This document shows, one piece after another, positions 10,000-17,298 of a stretch of 64,000 bases of DNA (position 1 is its first letter; each line of letters starts with the position of its first letter). This stretch comes from Pseudomonas sp. StFLB209 (GTDB lineage: Bacteria > Pseudomonadota > Gammaproteobacteria > Pseudomonadales > Pseudomonadaceae), in contig NZ_AP014637.1 of NCBI RefSeq assembly GCF_000829415.1, forward strand, positions 3,117,001 to 3,181,000, written 5' to 3'. The notes below the pieces were generated by a model. It worked only from the letters and a program-made list of their open reading frames with translations, was not told the origin of the DNA and did not search any database. A program made the translations under genes and the position numbers.

Positions 10000-12105
10000 G
10001 TGAACCCGGTAATCAAGAAGTTTCAGTTCGGTCAATCGACCGTAACCCTGGAGACAGGCCGCATTGCCCGTCAGGCCTCAGGCGCAGTACTGGTCAGCGT
10101 TGACGACGACGTCAGCGTTCTGGTGACCGTAGTGGGTGCCAAGCACGCCGACCCAAGCAAGGGCTTTTTCCCGCTGTCGGTGCACTATCAGGAAAAAACC
10201 TACGCGGCCGGCAAGATCCCGGGTGGCTTCTTCAAGCGTGAAGGCCGTCCTTCCGAAAAAGAAACCCTGACCTCGCGTCTGATCGACCGTCCGATCCGTC
10301 CTCTGTTCCCGGAAGGCTTCCTGAACGAAGTGCAGGTCGTCTGCACCGTGGTTTCCACCAGCAAGAAGACTGATCCGGACATCGCGGCGATGATCGGTAC
10401 TTCTGCGGCCCTGGCCATCTCCGGCATCCCGTTTGACGGCCCGGTAGGCGCTGCCCGTGTGGCCTACCACCCGGAAACCGGCTACCTGCTCAACCCGACT
10501 TACGAGCAGCAGACTGCTTCGAGCCTCGACATGGTCGTGGCGGGTACTGCAGAGGCAGTACTGATGGTTGAATCGGAAGCCAAAGAGCTGACCGAAGACC
10601 AGATGCTGGGTGCCGTGCTGTTCGCCCACGACGAATTCCAGGCCGTGATCAACGCCGTCAAGGAATTCGCTGCCGAAGCCGCCAAGCCAACCTGGAACTG
10701 GCAGCCAGAAGCCGAGAACACTGTCCTGCTCAATGCCATTCGCAGTGAGTTCGGCGAAGCCATTTCCCAGGCTTACACCATCACCGTCAAGGCCGACCGC
10801 TATGCTCGCCTGGGCGAGTTGCGTGACCAGGTTGTTGCCCGTCTGGCCGTTGAAGAGAATGGCCCGTCGGCTGGCGAAGTCAAAGCTGCTTTCGGTGAAA
10901 TCGAATACCGCACCGTGCGCGAGAACATCGTCAACGGCAAGCCGCGTATCGATGGCCGTGACACCCGCACCGTTCGCCCGCTGAACATCGAAGTCGGCGT
11001 TCTGCCAAAGACTCACGGTTCGGCGCTGTTCACCCGTGGCGAAACCCAGGCGCTGGTGGTTGCAACCCTGGGTACTGCCCGTGATGCACAACTGCTCGAC
11101 ACTCTGGAAGGCGAGAAAAAAGACAGCTTCATGCTGCACTACAACTTCCCTCCATTCTCGGTGGGCGAGTGTGGCCGCATGGGCGGTGCTGGCCGTCGCG
11201 AGATCGGTCACGGCCGTCTGGCACGTCGCAGCGTACAGGCCATGCTGCCTAGCGCTGACCAGTTTCCGTACACCATCCGCGTCGTATCGGAAATCACCGA
11301 ATCCAACGGTTCCAGCTCCATGGCTTCGGTCTGCGGCGCTTCGCTGGCGCTGATGGACGCCGGTGTGCCGGTCAAGGCGCCGGTTGCCGGTATCGCCATG
11401 GGCCTGGTCAAGGAAGGCGAGAAGTTCGCAGTCCTGACCGACATCCTCGGTGACGAAGACCACCTGGGTGACATGGACTTCAAGGTTGCCGGTACCGCCA
11501 ACGGTGTTACTGCACTGCAGATGGACATCAAGATCAAGGGCATCACCGAAGAGATCATGGAGATCGCCCTGGGCCAGGCCCTGGAAGCGCGCCTGAACAT
11601 CCTCGGTCAGATGAACCAGATCATCGGTCAATCGCGCAGCGAGCTGTCGGCCAACGCACCGACCATGCTGGCGATGAAGATCGATACCGACAAGATCCGC
11701 GACGTGATCGGCAAAGGTGGTGCGACCATCCGTGCCATCTGCGAAGAAACCAAGGCTTCGATCGACATCGAAGACGACGGCTCGATCAAGATCTTCGGTG
11801 AAACCAAAGAAGCCGCTGAAGCAGCCCGTCAGCGCGTACTGGGTATCACCGCAGAGGCCGAGATCGGCAAGATCTACGTCGGCAAGGTCGAGCGTATCGT
11901 TGACTTCGGTGCGTTCGTCAACATCCTGCCTGGCAAGGACGGTCTGGTTCACATCTCGATGCTCAGCGATGCTCGCGTAGAGAAAGTGACCGACATCCTC
12001 AAGGAAGGTCAGGAAGTCGAAGTGCTGGTACTGGACGTGGACAACCGCGGCCGTATCAAACTGTCGATCAAAGACGTGGCGGCTGCCAAAGCTTCCGGCG
12101 TCTGA
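10000..12105 (+). CDS. pnp: Polyribonucleotide nucleotidyltransferase (PNPase)
   Basis: Phosphorolytic 3'-5' exoribonuclease and degradosome component in the cytosol. 701 residues from a GTG at 10000, preceded by AGGTAGGAAA. Two RNase PH-like domains (about 1-215 and 310-540; [41 protein letters not shown]) flank the helical domain. A KH domain (about 555-615, with IGKGGATIR) and an S1 domain (about 622-690, [30 protein letters not shown] split across) close the protein. Likely self-regulated through the leader stem-loop. Confidence 0.99.
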   Translation: MNPVIKKFQFGQSTVTLETGRIARQASGAVLVSVDDDVSVLVTVVGAKHADPSKGFFPLSVHYQEKTYAAGKIPGGFFKREGRPSEKETLTSRLIDRPIRPLFPEGFLNEVQVVCTVVSTSKKTDPDIAAMIGTSAALAISGIPFDGPVGAARVAYHPETGYLLNPTYEQQTASSLDMVVAGTAEAVLMVESEAKELTEDQMLGAVLFAHDEFQAVINAVKEFAAEAAKPTWNWQPEAENTVLLNAIRSEFGEAISQAYTITVKADRYARLGELRDQVVARLAVEENGPSAGEVKAAFGEIEYRTVRENIVNGKPRIDGRDTRTVRPLNIEVGVLPKTHGSALFTRGETQALVVATLGTARDAQLLDTLEGEKKDSFMLHYNFPPFSVGECGRMGGAGRREIGHGRLARRSVQAMLPSADQFPYTIRVVSEITESNGSSSMASVCGASLALMDAGVPVKAPVAGIAMGLVKEGEKFAVLTDILGDEDHLGDMDFKVAGTANGVTALQMDIKIKGITEEIMEIALGQALEARLNILGQMNQIIGQSRSELSANAPTMLAMKIDTDKIRDVIGKGGATIRAICEETKASIDIEDDGSIKIFGETKEAAEAARQRVLGITAEAEIGKIYVGKVERIVDFGAFVNILPGKDGLVHISMLSDARVEKVTDILKEGQEVEVLVLDVDNRGRIKLSIKDVAAAKASGV

Positions 12106-12150
12106 TTCAGGTGTGAATCGGGCTGTCTTGGGCAGCCCGGTTGCCTGCGA

Positions 12151-12184
12151 AAATCCGCGCTCAGCAATGAGCGCGGATTTTTTT
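12151..12184 (+). terminator. pnp terminator
   Basis: AAATCCGCGCTCA and TGAGCGCGGATTT form a 13-bp perfect stem with a GCAA loop and a run of seven T. It is a strong intrinsic terminator ending the rpsO-pnp transcript. The preceding GGGCTG/CAGCCC hairpin (about 12120-12138) is weaker. Confidence 0.9.
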
Positions 12185-12258
12185 CGCCTGCAGATTTTGC
12201 TGCAATCAGCCTGAGAGGTTGTACGACGATTGCTGGCACCGGGCCGGACTGTATAAAC

Positions 12259-12273
12259 TGAGATGCATTCTCA
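12259..12273 (+). promoter_or_regulatory. Candidate Fur box upstream of ECF sigma gene
   Basis: TGAGATGCATTCTCA is a 7-1-7 inverted repeat close to the Fur consensus TGATAATNATTATCA (outer TGA/TCA kept on both sides). It lies 22 bp before the ECF sigma ATG and overlaps a plausible promoter (GTATAAACT just upstream). Fur repression in iron-rich cells is the usual control of FecI-type sigma genes. Confidence 0.65.
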
Positions 12274-12294
12274 TCAGTAAAGCTTACTCATTCC

Positions 12295-12810
12295 ATGCTC
12301 ACACCTGCAGACTATGCGCCTGTCCAACGCCTCTACACCGCTCATCATGCGTGGCTGACCGGTTGGTTGAGCCGTCGTGTGTATGACCGCAGTGATGCCG
12401 CAGACCTGAGCCAGGATACTTTTCTGCGCGTACTGAGTGTCCCGCATCAGGCTGAAGATCTGCGTGAGCCGCGCGCCTATCTGGCGACCATTGCCAAGCG
12501 TCTGCTGGCCAATCTGTATCGCCGTCGTTCTCTGGAAGATGCCTGGCGCGATGCGCTGGCCAGCTTGCCGGACGAACAGGCGCCCAGCGCTGAGTCTCAG
12601 GCTGCCATTCTCGAAGCCCTCAATGAGGTCGATCAGGTGCTTTCCAGGCTCTCGGCCAAGGCCCGTCAGGCGTTCTTGATGTCGCAGATCGAGGGCTATA
12701 GCCAGGAAGAAATTGCCCTGACCTTGAATATCAGCGTGCGTACCGTGCAGCGTTATCTGTTACAAGGTTTCGAGGAATGTATCGTCCTGGCTTCGAGTGA
12801 ATGGCTTTGA
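12295..12810 (+). CDS. FecI-type ECF sigma factor (iron starvation)
   Basis: 171-residue sigma-70 family protein with only regions 2 and 4. Region 2 has YDRSDAADLSQDTFLRVL (about residues 24-48). Region 4 has GYSQEEIALTLNISVRTVQRYL (about 136-157), whose NISVRTVQRY form is typical of FecI/FpvI-like factors. It should direct RNA polymerase to the promoter of the receptor gene when the cognate siderophore binds outside the cell. Start ATG 12295. Its last 10 bp overlap the FecR-type gene, so the pair is translationally coupled. The cognate siderophore cannot be read from the sequence. Confidence 0.92.
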   Translation: MLTPADYAPVQRLYTAHHAWLTGWLSRRVYDRSDAADLSQDTFLRVLSVPHQAEDLREPRAYLATIAKRLLANLYRRRSLEDAWRDALASLPDEQAPSAESQAAILEALNEVDQVLSRLSAKARQAFLMSQIEGYSQEEIALTLNISVRTVQRYLLQGFEECIVLASSEWL

Positions 12811-13769
12811 GTGCAAAGACTGTCCCGATTGACCGTGAGATTGCTCGCCAGGCGGCGGCATGGATCCTGCGGCTGCAGGCTGCGGACGTAACCGAGCAGG
12901 ATCACCAGAATTGCGCCCACTGGCGACGCCAGCACGCCGAGCACGAGCGTGCCTGGCAACTGGCCAACCGCTTCAGCGAACAACTGCAGAGTATTCCTCC
13001 GGCAGTCGGGCGCTCGACCCTGTATCGCAGTGCCAACCTTAAACGGCGCCTGGCACTCAAGAGCTTGACCACCATGATCGTCGTCGGCTCGCTGGGCTTT
13101 GCCGCATCGCGCAGCCCGGCGGTGGTTTCGCTGGTGGCGGATATCAGTACCGGCGTAGGCGAGCGCCGCACCGTCAGCCTGTCTGACGGCACCCTGGTGC
13201 AACTCAATACCGACAGTGCCATCGACGTTCGCTACACGCCGGCTGAGCGCATGCTGGTGCTGCGCAAAGGCGAGATTTTCGTCACCACCGGCCGAGCCGA
13301 TGGCCGACCGTTTTCGGTGGAGTCCGGGCTTGGCAATTACCGGCCGATCGGCACGAAGTTCTCGGTTCGCCAGTTGGCTGACCACGACCTGCTGCAAGTG
13401 CTGGAGGGGCAGGTGGCCGTCGTGCCGCACCAGGCGCCTGGCGTGCGTCTGGACGTCGCTGCCGGCCAGCAGGCGCGTGTCACGACCCGCACGGTCCAGG
13501 CGTTGCCTGAGCCGGTGCGGGGCATTGACTGGCTGGACGGCGTGCTGCGGGTCGAACGCATGCCGCTGGCTGACTTTGTCGCCGAGCTGGGGCGCTACCG
13601 GCGTGGCTGGACCCGCTGTGAGCCGCAAGTGGCCGGGCTGTTGATTTCCGGTGCCTTCCAGCTACAGGACACTGACAGCGTCCTGGCGGCAGTGGCGTTG
13701 ACCCTGCCGGTGAAGGTCAGTTATGTGACGCGGTATTGGGTCACGCTGGGGCCGCTGCAAAAAAGTTGA
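12801..13769 (+). CDS. FecR-type anti-sigma / signal-transducing protein
   Basis: 322-residue inner-membrane regulator that passes the signal from the outer-membrane receptor to the ECF sigma factor. The cytosolic N-terminal sigma-binding region has the family Trp/His pattern (AAAWILRLQAAD, AHWRRQHAEHERAW, about residues 16-55). One membrane segment lies near 89-105 (TTMIVVGSLGFAAS). The periplasmic FecR domain follows (about 118-215, GERRTVSLSDGTLVQLNTDS), then a C-terminal domain expected to contact the STN domain of the receptor. ATG 12801 overlaps the sigma gene by 10 bp. It is complete with no frameshift. Confidence 0.93.
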   Translation: MALSAKTVPIDREIARQAAAWILRLQAADVTEQDHQNCAHWRRQHAEHERAWQLANRFSEQLQSIPPAVGRSTLYRSANLKRRLALKSLTTMIVVGSLGFAASRSPAVVSLVADISTGVGERRTVSLSDGTLVQLNTDSAIDVRYTPAERMLVLRKGEIFVTTGRADGRPFSVESGLGNYRPIGTKFSVRQLADHDLLQVLEGQVAVVPHQAPGVRLDVAAGQQARVTTRTVQALPEPVRGIDWLDGVLRVERMPLADFVAELGRYRRGWTRCEPQVAGLLISGAFQLQDTDSVLAAVALTLPVKVSYVTRYWVTLGPLQKS

Positions 13770-13847
13770 TAAACCCTGTCGTGTTTTTTGCCGGTGGCGT
13801 GTCCTCCCTCCTGAAAACGCACTTACACGCCATCAGGAACCCCCTTC

Positions 13848-16229
13848 ATGCCCGCATCATCGCTGTTTCGTGTCGCTTTGCTCGCCAGGGCCATCGGCGC
13901 TCCGGCGCTGGCCTTGAGCTGCATCGCCGTGGCGCCGCAGAGCCATGCCCAGCAAGGTACGCAGTACTATGATGTTCCCGCCGGCCCGCTGAGCGAAAGC
14001 CTCGCCGCCTTCGCTGCCAAAGCCGGGGTGACTCTACCGATTGACCCGGTCGTGACCCAGAACCTGCGCAGTGACGCACTCAAAGGCGAGTGGACGATCA
14101 GTCAGGGATTCGGGCAACTGCTGCGTGGCAGCGGCCTTGAGGCCGTGCCACAGGCTGGCAACACCTACACATTGCGTGCGTTGCCGGCCAACGGTTCGGC
14201 ACTGCAGCTCGATGCCACCAACATTTCCGGGCAGCATTCAGGCAGCCAGGCGATTGGCACGGTCGAAGGTTATAGTGCGGCGCGCAGCGCTACCGGAACC
14301 AAAACCGACACACCGTTGCGCGATATCCCCCAGTCGATTCAGGTGGTCACCCGCCAGGTGATCGAGGATCAACAGATCACCAGCCTGGGCGATGCCTTGA
14401 GTAACGTCAGCAGTATTCAGCGCGGCAACACTCACGGCGGCACTACCGAGAGCTTCTTCATTCGCGGTTTTCAGAACACCACTTATGCGGTGGACGGGAT
14501 GATGACCAACTCGCTGGTGGTCCGCCCGGAAATCCTCAGCGACCTGAGCAACATCGAGCGCGTTGAAGTGCTCAAGGGGCCGGCCTCGGTGTTGTACGGG
14601 CGCGGCAACCCCGGCGGTTTAATCAACCTGGTGACCCGCAAGCCGACCTATACGCCGCAAGGCCAGCTCAAGGCGCAGGTCGGTTCCTGGGACATGCGCC
14701 GCTTGCAGGCCTACCTCAGCGGTCCACTGGACAGCCAGCATGCTCTGGCCGGCGGGCTGGCCATTGCGACGCAGACCGAGGGCAGCTTCCGCGACCTGTA
14801 CCGCGACAGCCACCGGCGCTTCATCGCGCCGACGTTGCTCTGGGAACCAAATGAGCTCACTCGGGTAGAGATGGGCCTGGAGTACACCGAAACCGACGCC
14901 CAGTACGACCGCGGCCTGCTGGCGCTCAATGGCAAGGTCGACTCGCGGCATAAACTGTTTCTTGAAGAACCCTGGTCCAGAGCTGAAAGCGACAAGACTG
15001 CTGCCTGGGTACGCATCGAGCATCAAGCCAACGACTGGCTGACCCTGCGTCAGGTCACTCGCTGGGATGAATCGAGCAAGCACATGCTCAACGTGTCTCA
15101 GCAATCGCTGCAAAGCGATGGCCGCACGAGCAATCGGCGAGCTACGGATTTCGACGAGTCGGCCCGTTCGCTGAGTGCCCAGTTCGAAGCCATTGCCGAT
15201 TTATCGCTGTGGGGGCTGCAACATCAAGTGCTGGGTGGCTTCGAGACGGTCAATGGCAGGCGCCAAGTGCGGATGCTGCGCGCCAATCTGGCAGCGCTGG
15301 ACATCTTCAACCCTGTGCATGGCGCACAGCCTGGCCCGTTCAGCTTTGGTGAAGACACTCGGGTGCGGCAGAACAGCTACGGGCTGTATCTGCAGGACCA
15401 GATTGACCTCAGTGAGCAATGGAAACTGCTGCTTGGTGTGCGCTGGGACAAGGTCGAGCAGCGCAACCGCAACTACACGGCAACCGGCAGCTACAGCGAT
15501 ATCAATATCGAGCCGTCGGACACTTCGCCGCGGGCCGGCATCGTCTATCAGCCGACTGACCGGCTGGCCTTGTATGCCAGCTACAGCACGTCCTTTGCGC
15601 CGCAAAACCGGCTGACCCGCGATGGCAGCGTGCTGGACCCGGAAACCGGCGAACAATACGAGATCGGCGCCAGGTACGAGCTGACTCCCGAGCGCATGAG
15701 TGCCACCCTTTCGGCATTTGAGATCCGTCGCGAGAACCTGTCCACCACAGACCCTGCCGATAGCAACTATTCGATCCAGACCGGTCAGCAGCGGGTGCGC
15801 GGCCTCGAACTGGATGTAAGCGGCGAGATCAGCGATGGCTGGAACCTGATCGGCAACGTGGCCGTGCTCGATGCCAAGCTGATCAAGGACACCCAACTTG
15901 AAGAAGGCAATCGCCTGGAAGGTATTCCGGTGCTCAGTGGCTCGCTATGGTCCAGCTACCAGTTGCAGAACGGCCCACTGCGAGGCCTGGGTATGGGCGC
16001 TGGGGTGATTTATGCCGGCAAGCGTTATGGCAACCTGGCCAACAACTACAGTGCCAGCGGTTATACGCGCATCGACATGAGCCTGTTCTACGACATCAAT
16101 GAACAGTTGCGGGTATCGCTCAATGCCCGCAACGTGACCGACCGCGATTACATCGAGACGGTCGCCAGTGCCGGTAACTATGCCGGCGAACCGGCCTCCG
16201 TGACCGCTACTCTGAGCATGGGCTTCTAG
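13848..16229 (+). CDS. TonB-dependent siderophore receptor with STN signalling domain
   Basis: 793-residue outer-membrane receptor. The signal peptide runs to about residue 34 (SHA|Q). A secretin/TonB N-terminal signalling domain (about 38-110, YYDVPAGPLSESLAAFAAKAG) interacts with FecR. The plug domain (about 145-255) contains IRGFQNTTYAVDGM and VEVLKGPASVLYGRGNPGG. A 22-strand barrel follows and ends in LSMGF with the C-terminal Phe needed for outer-membrane insertion. Together with the two genes upstream it forms a complete cell-surface signalling cassette. Similarity in layout to FiuA/FoxA-like hydroxamate receptors is noted, but I do not assign a ligand. Confidence 0.93.
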   Translation: MPASSLFRVALLARAIGAPALALSCIAVAPQSHAQQGTQYYDVPAGPLSESLAAFAAKAGVTLPIDPVVTQNLRSDALKGEWTISQGFGQLLRGSGLEAVPQAGNTYTLRALPANGSALQLDATNISGQHSGSQAIGTVEGYSAARSATGTKTDTPLRDIPQSIQVVTRQVIEDQQITSLGDALSNVSSIQRGNTHGGTTESFFIRGFQNTTYAVDGMMTNSLVVRPEILSDLSNIERVEVLKGPASVLYGRGNPGGLINLVTRKPTYTPQGQLKAQVGSWDMRRLQAYLSGPLDSQHALAGGLAIATQTEGSFRDLYRDSHRRFIAPTLLWEPNELTRVEMGLEYTETDAQYDRGLLALNGKVDSRHKLFLEEPWSRAESDKTAAWVRIEHQANDWLTLRQVTRWDESSKHMLNVSQQSLQSDGRTSNRRATDFDESARSLSAQFEAIADLSLWGLQHQVLGGFETVNGRRQVRMLRANLAALDIFNPVHGAQPGPFSFGEDTRVRQNSYGLYLQDQIDLSEQWKLLLGVRWDKVEQRNRNYTATGSYSDINIEPSDTSPRAGIVYQPTDRLALYASYSTSFAPQNRLTRDGSVLDPETGEQYEIGARYELTPERMSATLSAFEIRRENLSTTDPADSNYSIQTGQQRVRGLELDVSGEISDGWNLIGNVAVLDAKLIKDTQLEEGNRLEGIPVLSGSLWSSYQLQNGPLRGLGMGAGVIYAGKRYGNLANNYSASGYTRIDMSLFYDINEQLRVSLNARNVTDRDYIETVASAGNYAGEPASVTATLSMGF

Positions 16230-16286
16230 ATCTGATTCGCCAGCCGCTGAGCTGCTCAAGGATTAACCTGTCAGCTGGGTGTAACA

Positions 16287-16301
16287 CTTGCAACTTGCAA
16301 G
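16287..16301 (+). promoter_or_regulatory. Palindrome, candidate activator site (UAS)
   Basis: CTTGCAA-C-TTGCAAG is a perfect 7-bp inverted repeat with a 1-nt centre, about 105 bp upstream of the -24 element of the BON gene. This is the usual distance for an enhancer site bound by a sigma-54 activator. Which activator would bind is unknown. Confidence 0.4.
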
Positions 16302-16356
16302 CGTCCTGAGCGGCCGAGCGGGCAATCTGCACGATGCGCAAATTATAATTAATTTT

Positions 16357-16369
16357 TAACTTGTTGATT
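16357..16369 (+). promoter_or_regulatory. IHF consensus site
   Basis: The reverse strand reads AATCAACAAGTTA, a full match to the IHF consensus WATCAANNNNTTR, embedded in an AT-rich tract. It lies between the candidate UAS and the -24/-12 promoter, where IHF normally bends DNA for sigma-54 activation. Confidence 0.6.
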
Positions 16370-16396
16370 AATAACGAAATTATAAGGGTTAAAAAG

Positions 16397-16412
16397 TTGG
16401 CACAGCGCTTGC
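16397..16412 (+). promoter_or_regulatory. Sigma-54 (-24/-12) promoter of BON-domain gene
   Basis: TTGGCAC-AGCGC-TTGC matches the RpoN consensus (TGGCAC, 5-nt spacer, TTGC) with the invariant GG and GC at the right distance. It predicts a transcript start near 16424 and a 52-nt leader before the BON gene. Confidence 0.8.
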
Positions 16413-16475
16413 GATATACCTGTTAACCCTCGCTAGACATTGGCGCGGTTTTTCAGAAAAACAGGAGTTCATCGT

Positions 16476-16826
16476 ATGAAGAAGTTCGCTATCGCTGCTG
16501 CTGCCGCTGCTCTGACTCTGTCCATGACCGGTGGCGCATTCGCCCAGACCACTACTCAGGCTCCGCTGATGCTGGCTGCCAACACGACTGTTGAAAACGC
16601 CAAGCAAGAAGGCAGCGACACCTGGATCACCACCAAGGTGAAAGCCGACCTGCTGACCGAAAAAGGCATTCCGGGCTCTGACATCAAAGTAGAAACCGCT
16701 AACGGCGTGGTTGCCCTCTCTTCGGACGTCAAAGTGACCGAGACTCAGAAGAAAACTGCCGTGAACATCGCCAAGAACATCAAAGGCGTGAAGTCGGTGA
16801 CTGCTGAAGCGCTGAAAGCTGAATAA
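16476..16826 (+). CDS. Secreted BON-domain protein (OsmY-like)
   Basis: 116 residues. The start is taken at MKKFAIAAAAAALTL (ATG 16476) because it follows AGGAG by 8 bp and begins a clear Sec signal peptide (cleavage near GAFA|Q, residue 23); an earlier ATG at 16440 lies in the leader and gives no signal peptide. The mature protein has one BON domain (about 45-114): SDTWITTKVKADLL, then GIPGSDIKVETANGVVALSSDV, then IAKNIKGVKSVTAEA. BON domains bind phospholipid surfaces, and OsmY-type proteins are periplasmic stress proteins. The upstream region shows a sigma-54 promoter and IHF site, unusual for this family. Confidence 0.9.
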   Translation: MKKFAIAAAAAALTLSMTGGAFAQTTTQAPLMLAANTTVENAKQEGSDTWITTKVKADLLTEKGIPGSDIKVETANGVVALSSDVKVTETQKKTAVNIAKNIKGVKSVTAEALKAE

Positions 16827-16923
16827 TTCGGTTCGACTATGAGCATCTGACGCGGGTTCTGGCCAGGGAGGCCGGAACCTGGTGTAGAAAGTTCATGCGA
16901 TCGGCCATATGGATGTGGCCATT

Positions 16924-16958
16924 ACAGGCCCCGGCTCTTGAGTCGGGGCCTGTTCTAT
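16924..16958 (+). terminator. Terminator after BON gene
   Basis: ACAGGCCCCG/CGGGGCCTGT, a 10-bp perfect stem with a 10-nt loop, followed by TCTATTT. It ends 25 bp before the convergent DUF2845 gene and probably serves the forward transcript. A second hairpin (GGTTCTGGCC..GGCCGGAACC, about 16855-16881) lies between it and the gene. Confidence 0.7.
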
Positions 16959-16983
16959 TTCGAGTCTTGAAAAGTCACTGGCG

Positions 16984-17295
16984 CTATTGGCCGCGCTTGC
17001 TGTCAATGCGTATCAATCGTCCGCCTTCAAAGCGCAGGTAACGATACATGCCGTGATCAGGGCCGTAGATCCACTCCTCGATTCGTACCTGTTCCGAATA
17101 CCGATAGTTGCCGCTAAAGCTCTCCTTCGAGCCGATCACCGCCTGGCTGACTGGCGTGCCGCACTTTCTTTCGACCTCGAAGGCATGGTCACCGACGCTG
17201 ATCAACTGGCTGCCGCAGCGCATGGTTGAGGCCTGTGCCGGGCTTGTCAACAGTACGGTCAGGGTCAGGATGGCGCAGGTCAAAGAGCGGCTCAT
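16984..17295 (-). CDS. DUF2845 domain protein, secreted
   Basis: 103 residues with a Sec signal peptide (MSRSLTCAILTLTVLLTSPAQA, cleavage near residue 22). The remainder fits DUF2845: MRCGSQLISVGDHAFEVERKCGTP with two cysteines that may form a disulfide, and the ending EWIYGPDHGMYRYLRFEGGRLIRI. Function is unknown for the family. It lies 3 bp downstream of the DUF748 gene on the same strand and is probably co-transcribed with it. Confidence 0.85.
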   Translation of the reverse strand: MSRSLTCAILTLTVLLTSPAQASTMRCGSQLISVGDHAFEVERKCGTPVSQAVIGSKESFSGNYRYSEQVRIEEWIYGPDHGMYRYLRFEGGRLIRIDSKRGQ

Positions 17296-17298
17296 GGG

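Noticed and set aside
10078..11952. 624-codon reverse frame opposite pnp
   Set aside because: Shadow of pnp; no motifs, and pnp itself is fully conserved on the other strand.
13795..13832. TGGCGTGT/ACACGCCA inverted repeat before the TonB receptor
   Set aside because: 8-bp arms with a 22-nt loop and no T-run; it does not match a known ECF promoter or Fur site, so it is probably chance.
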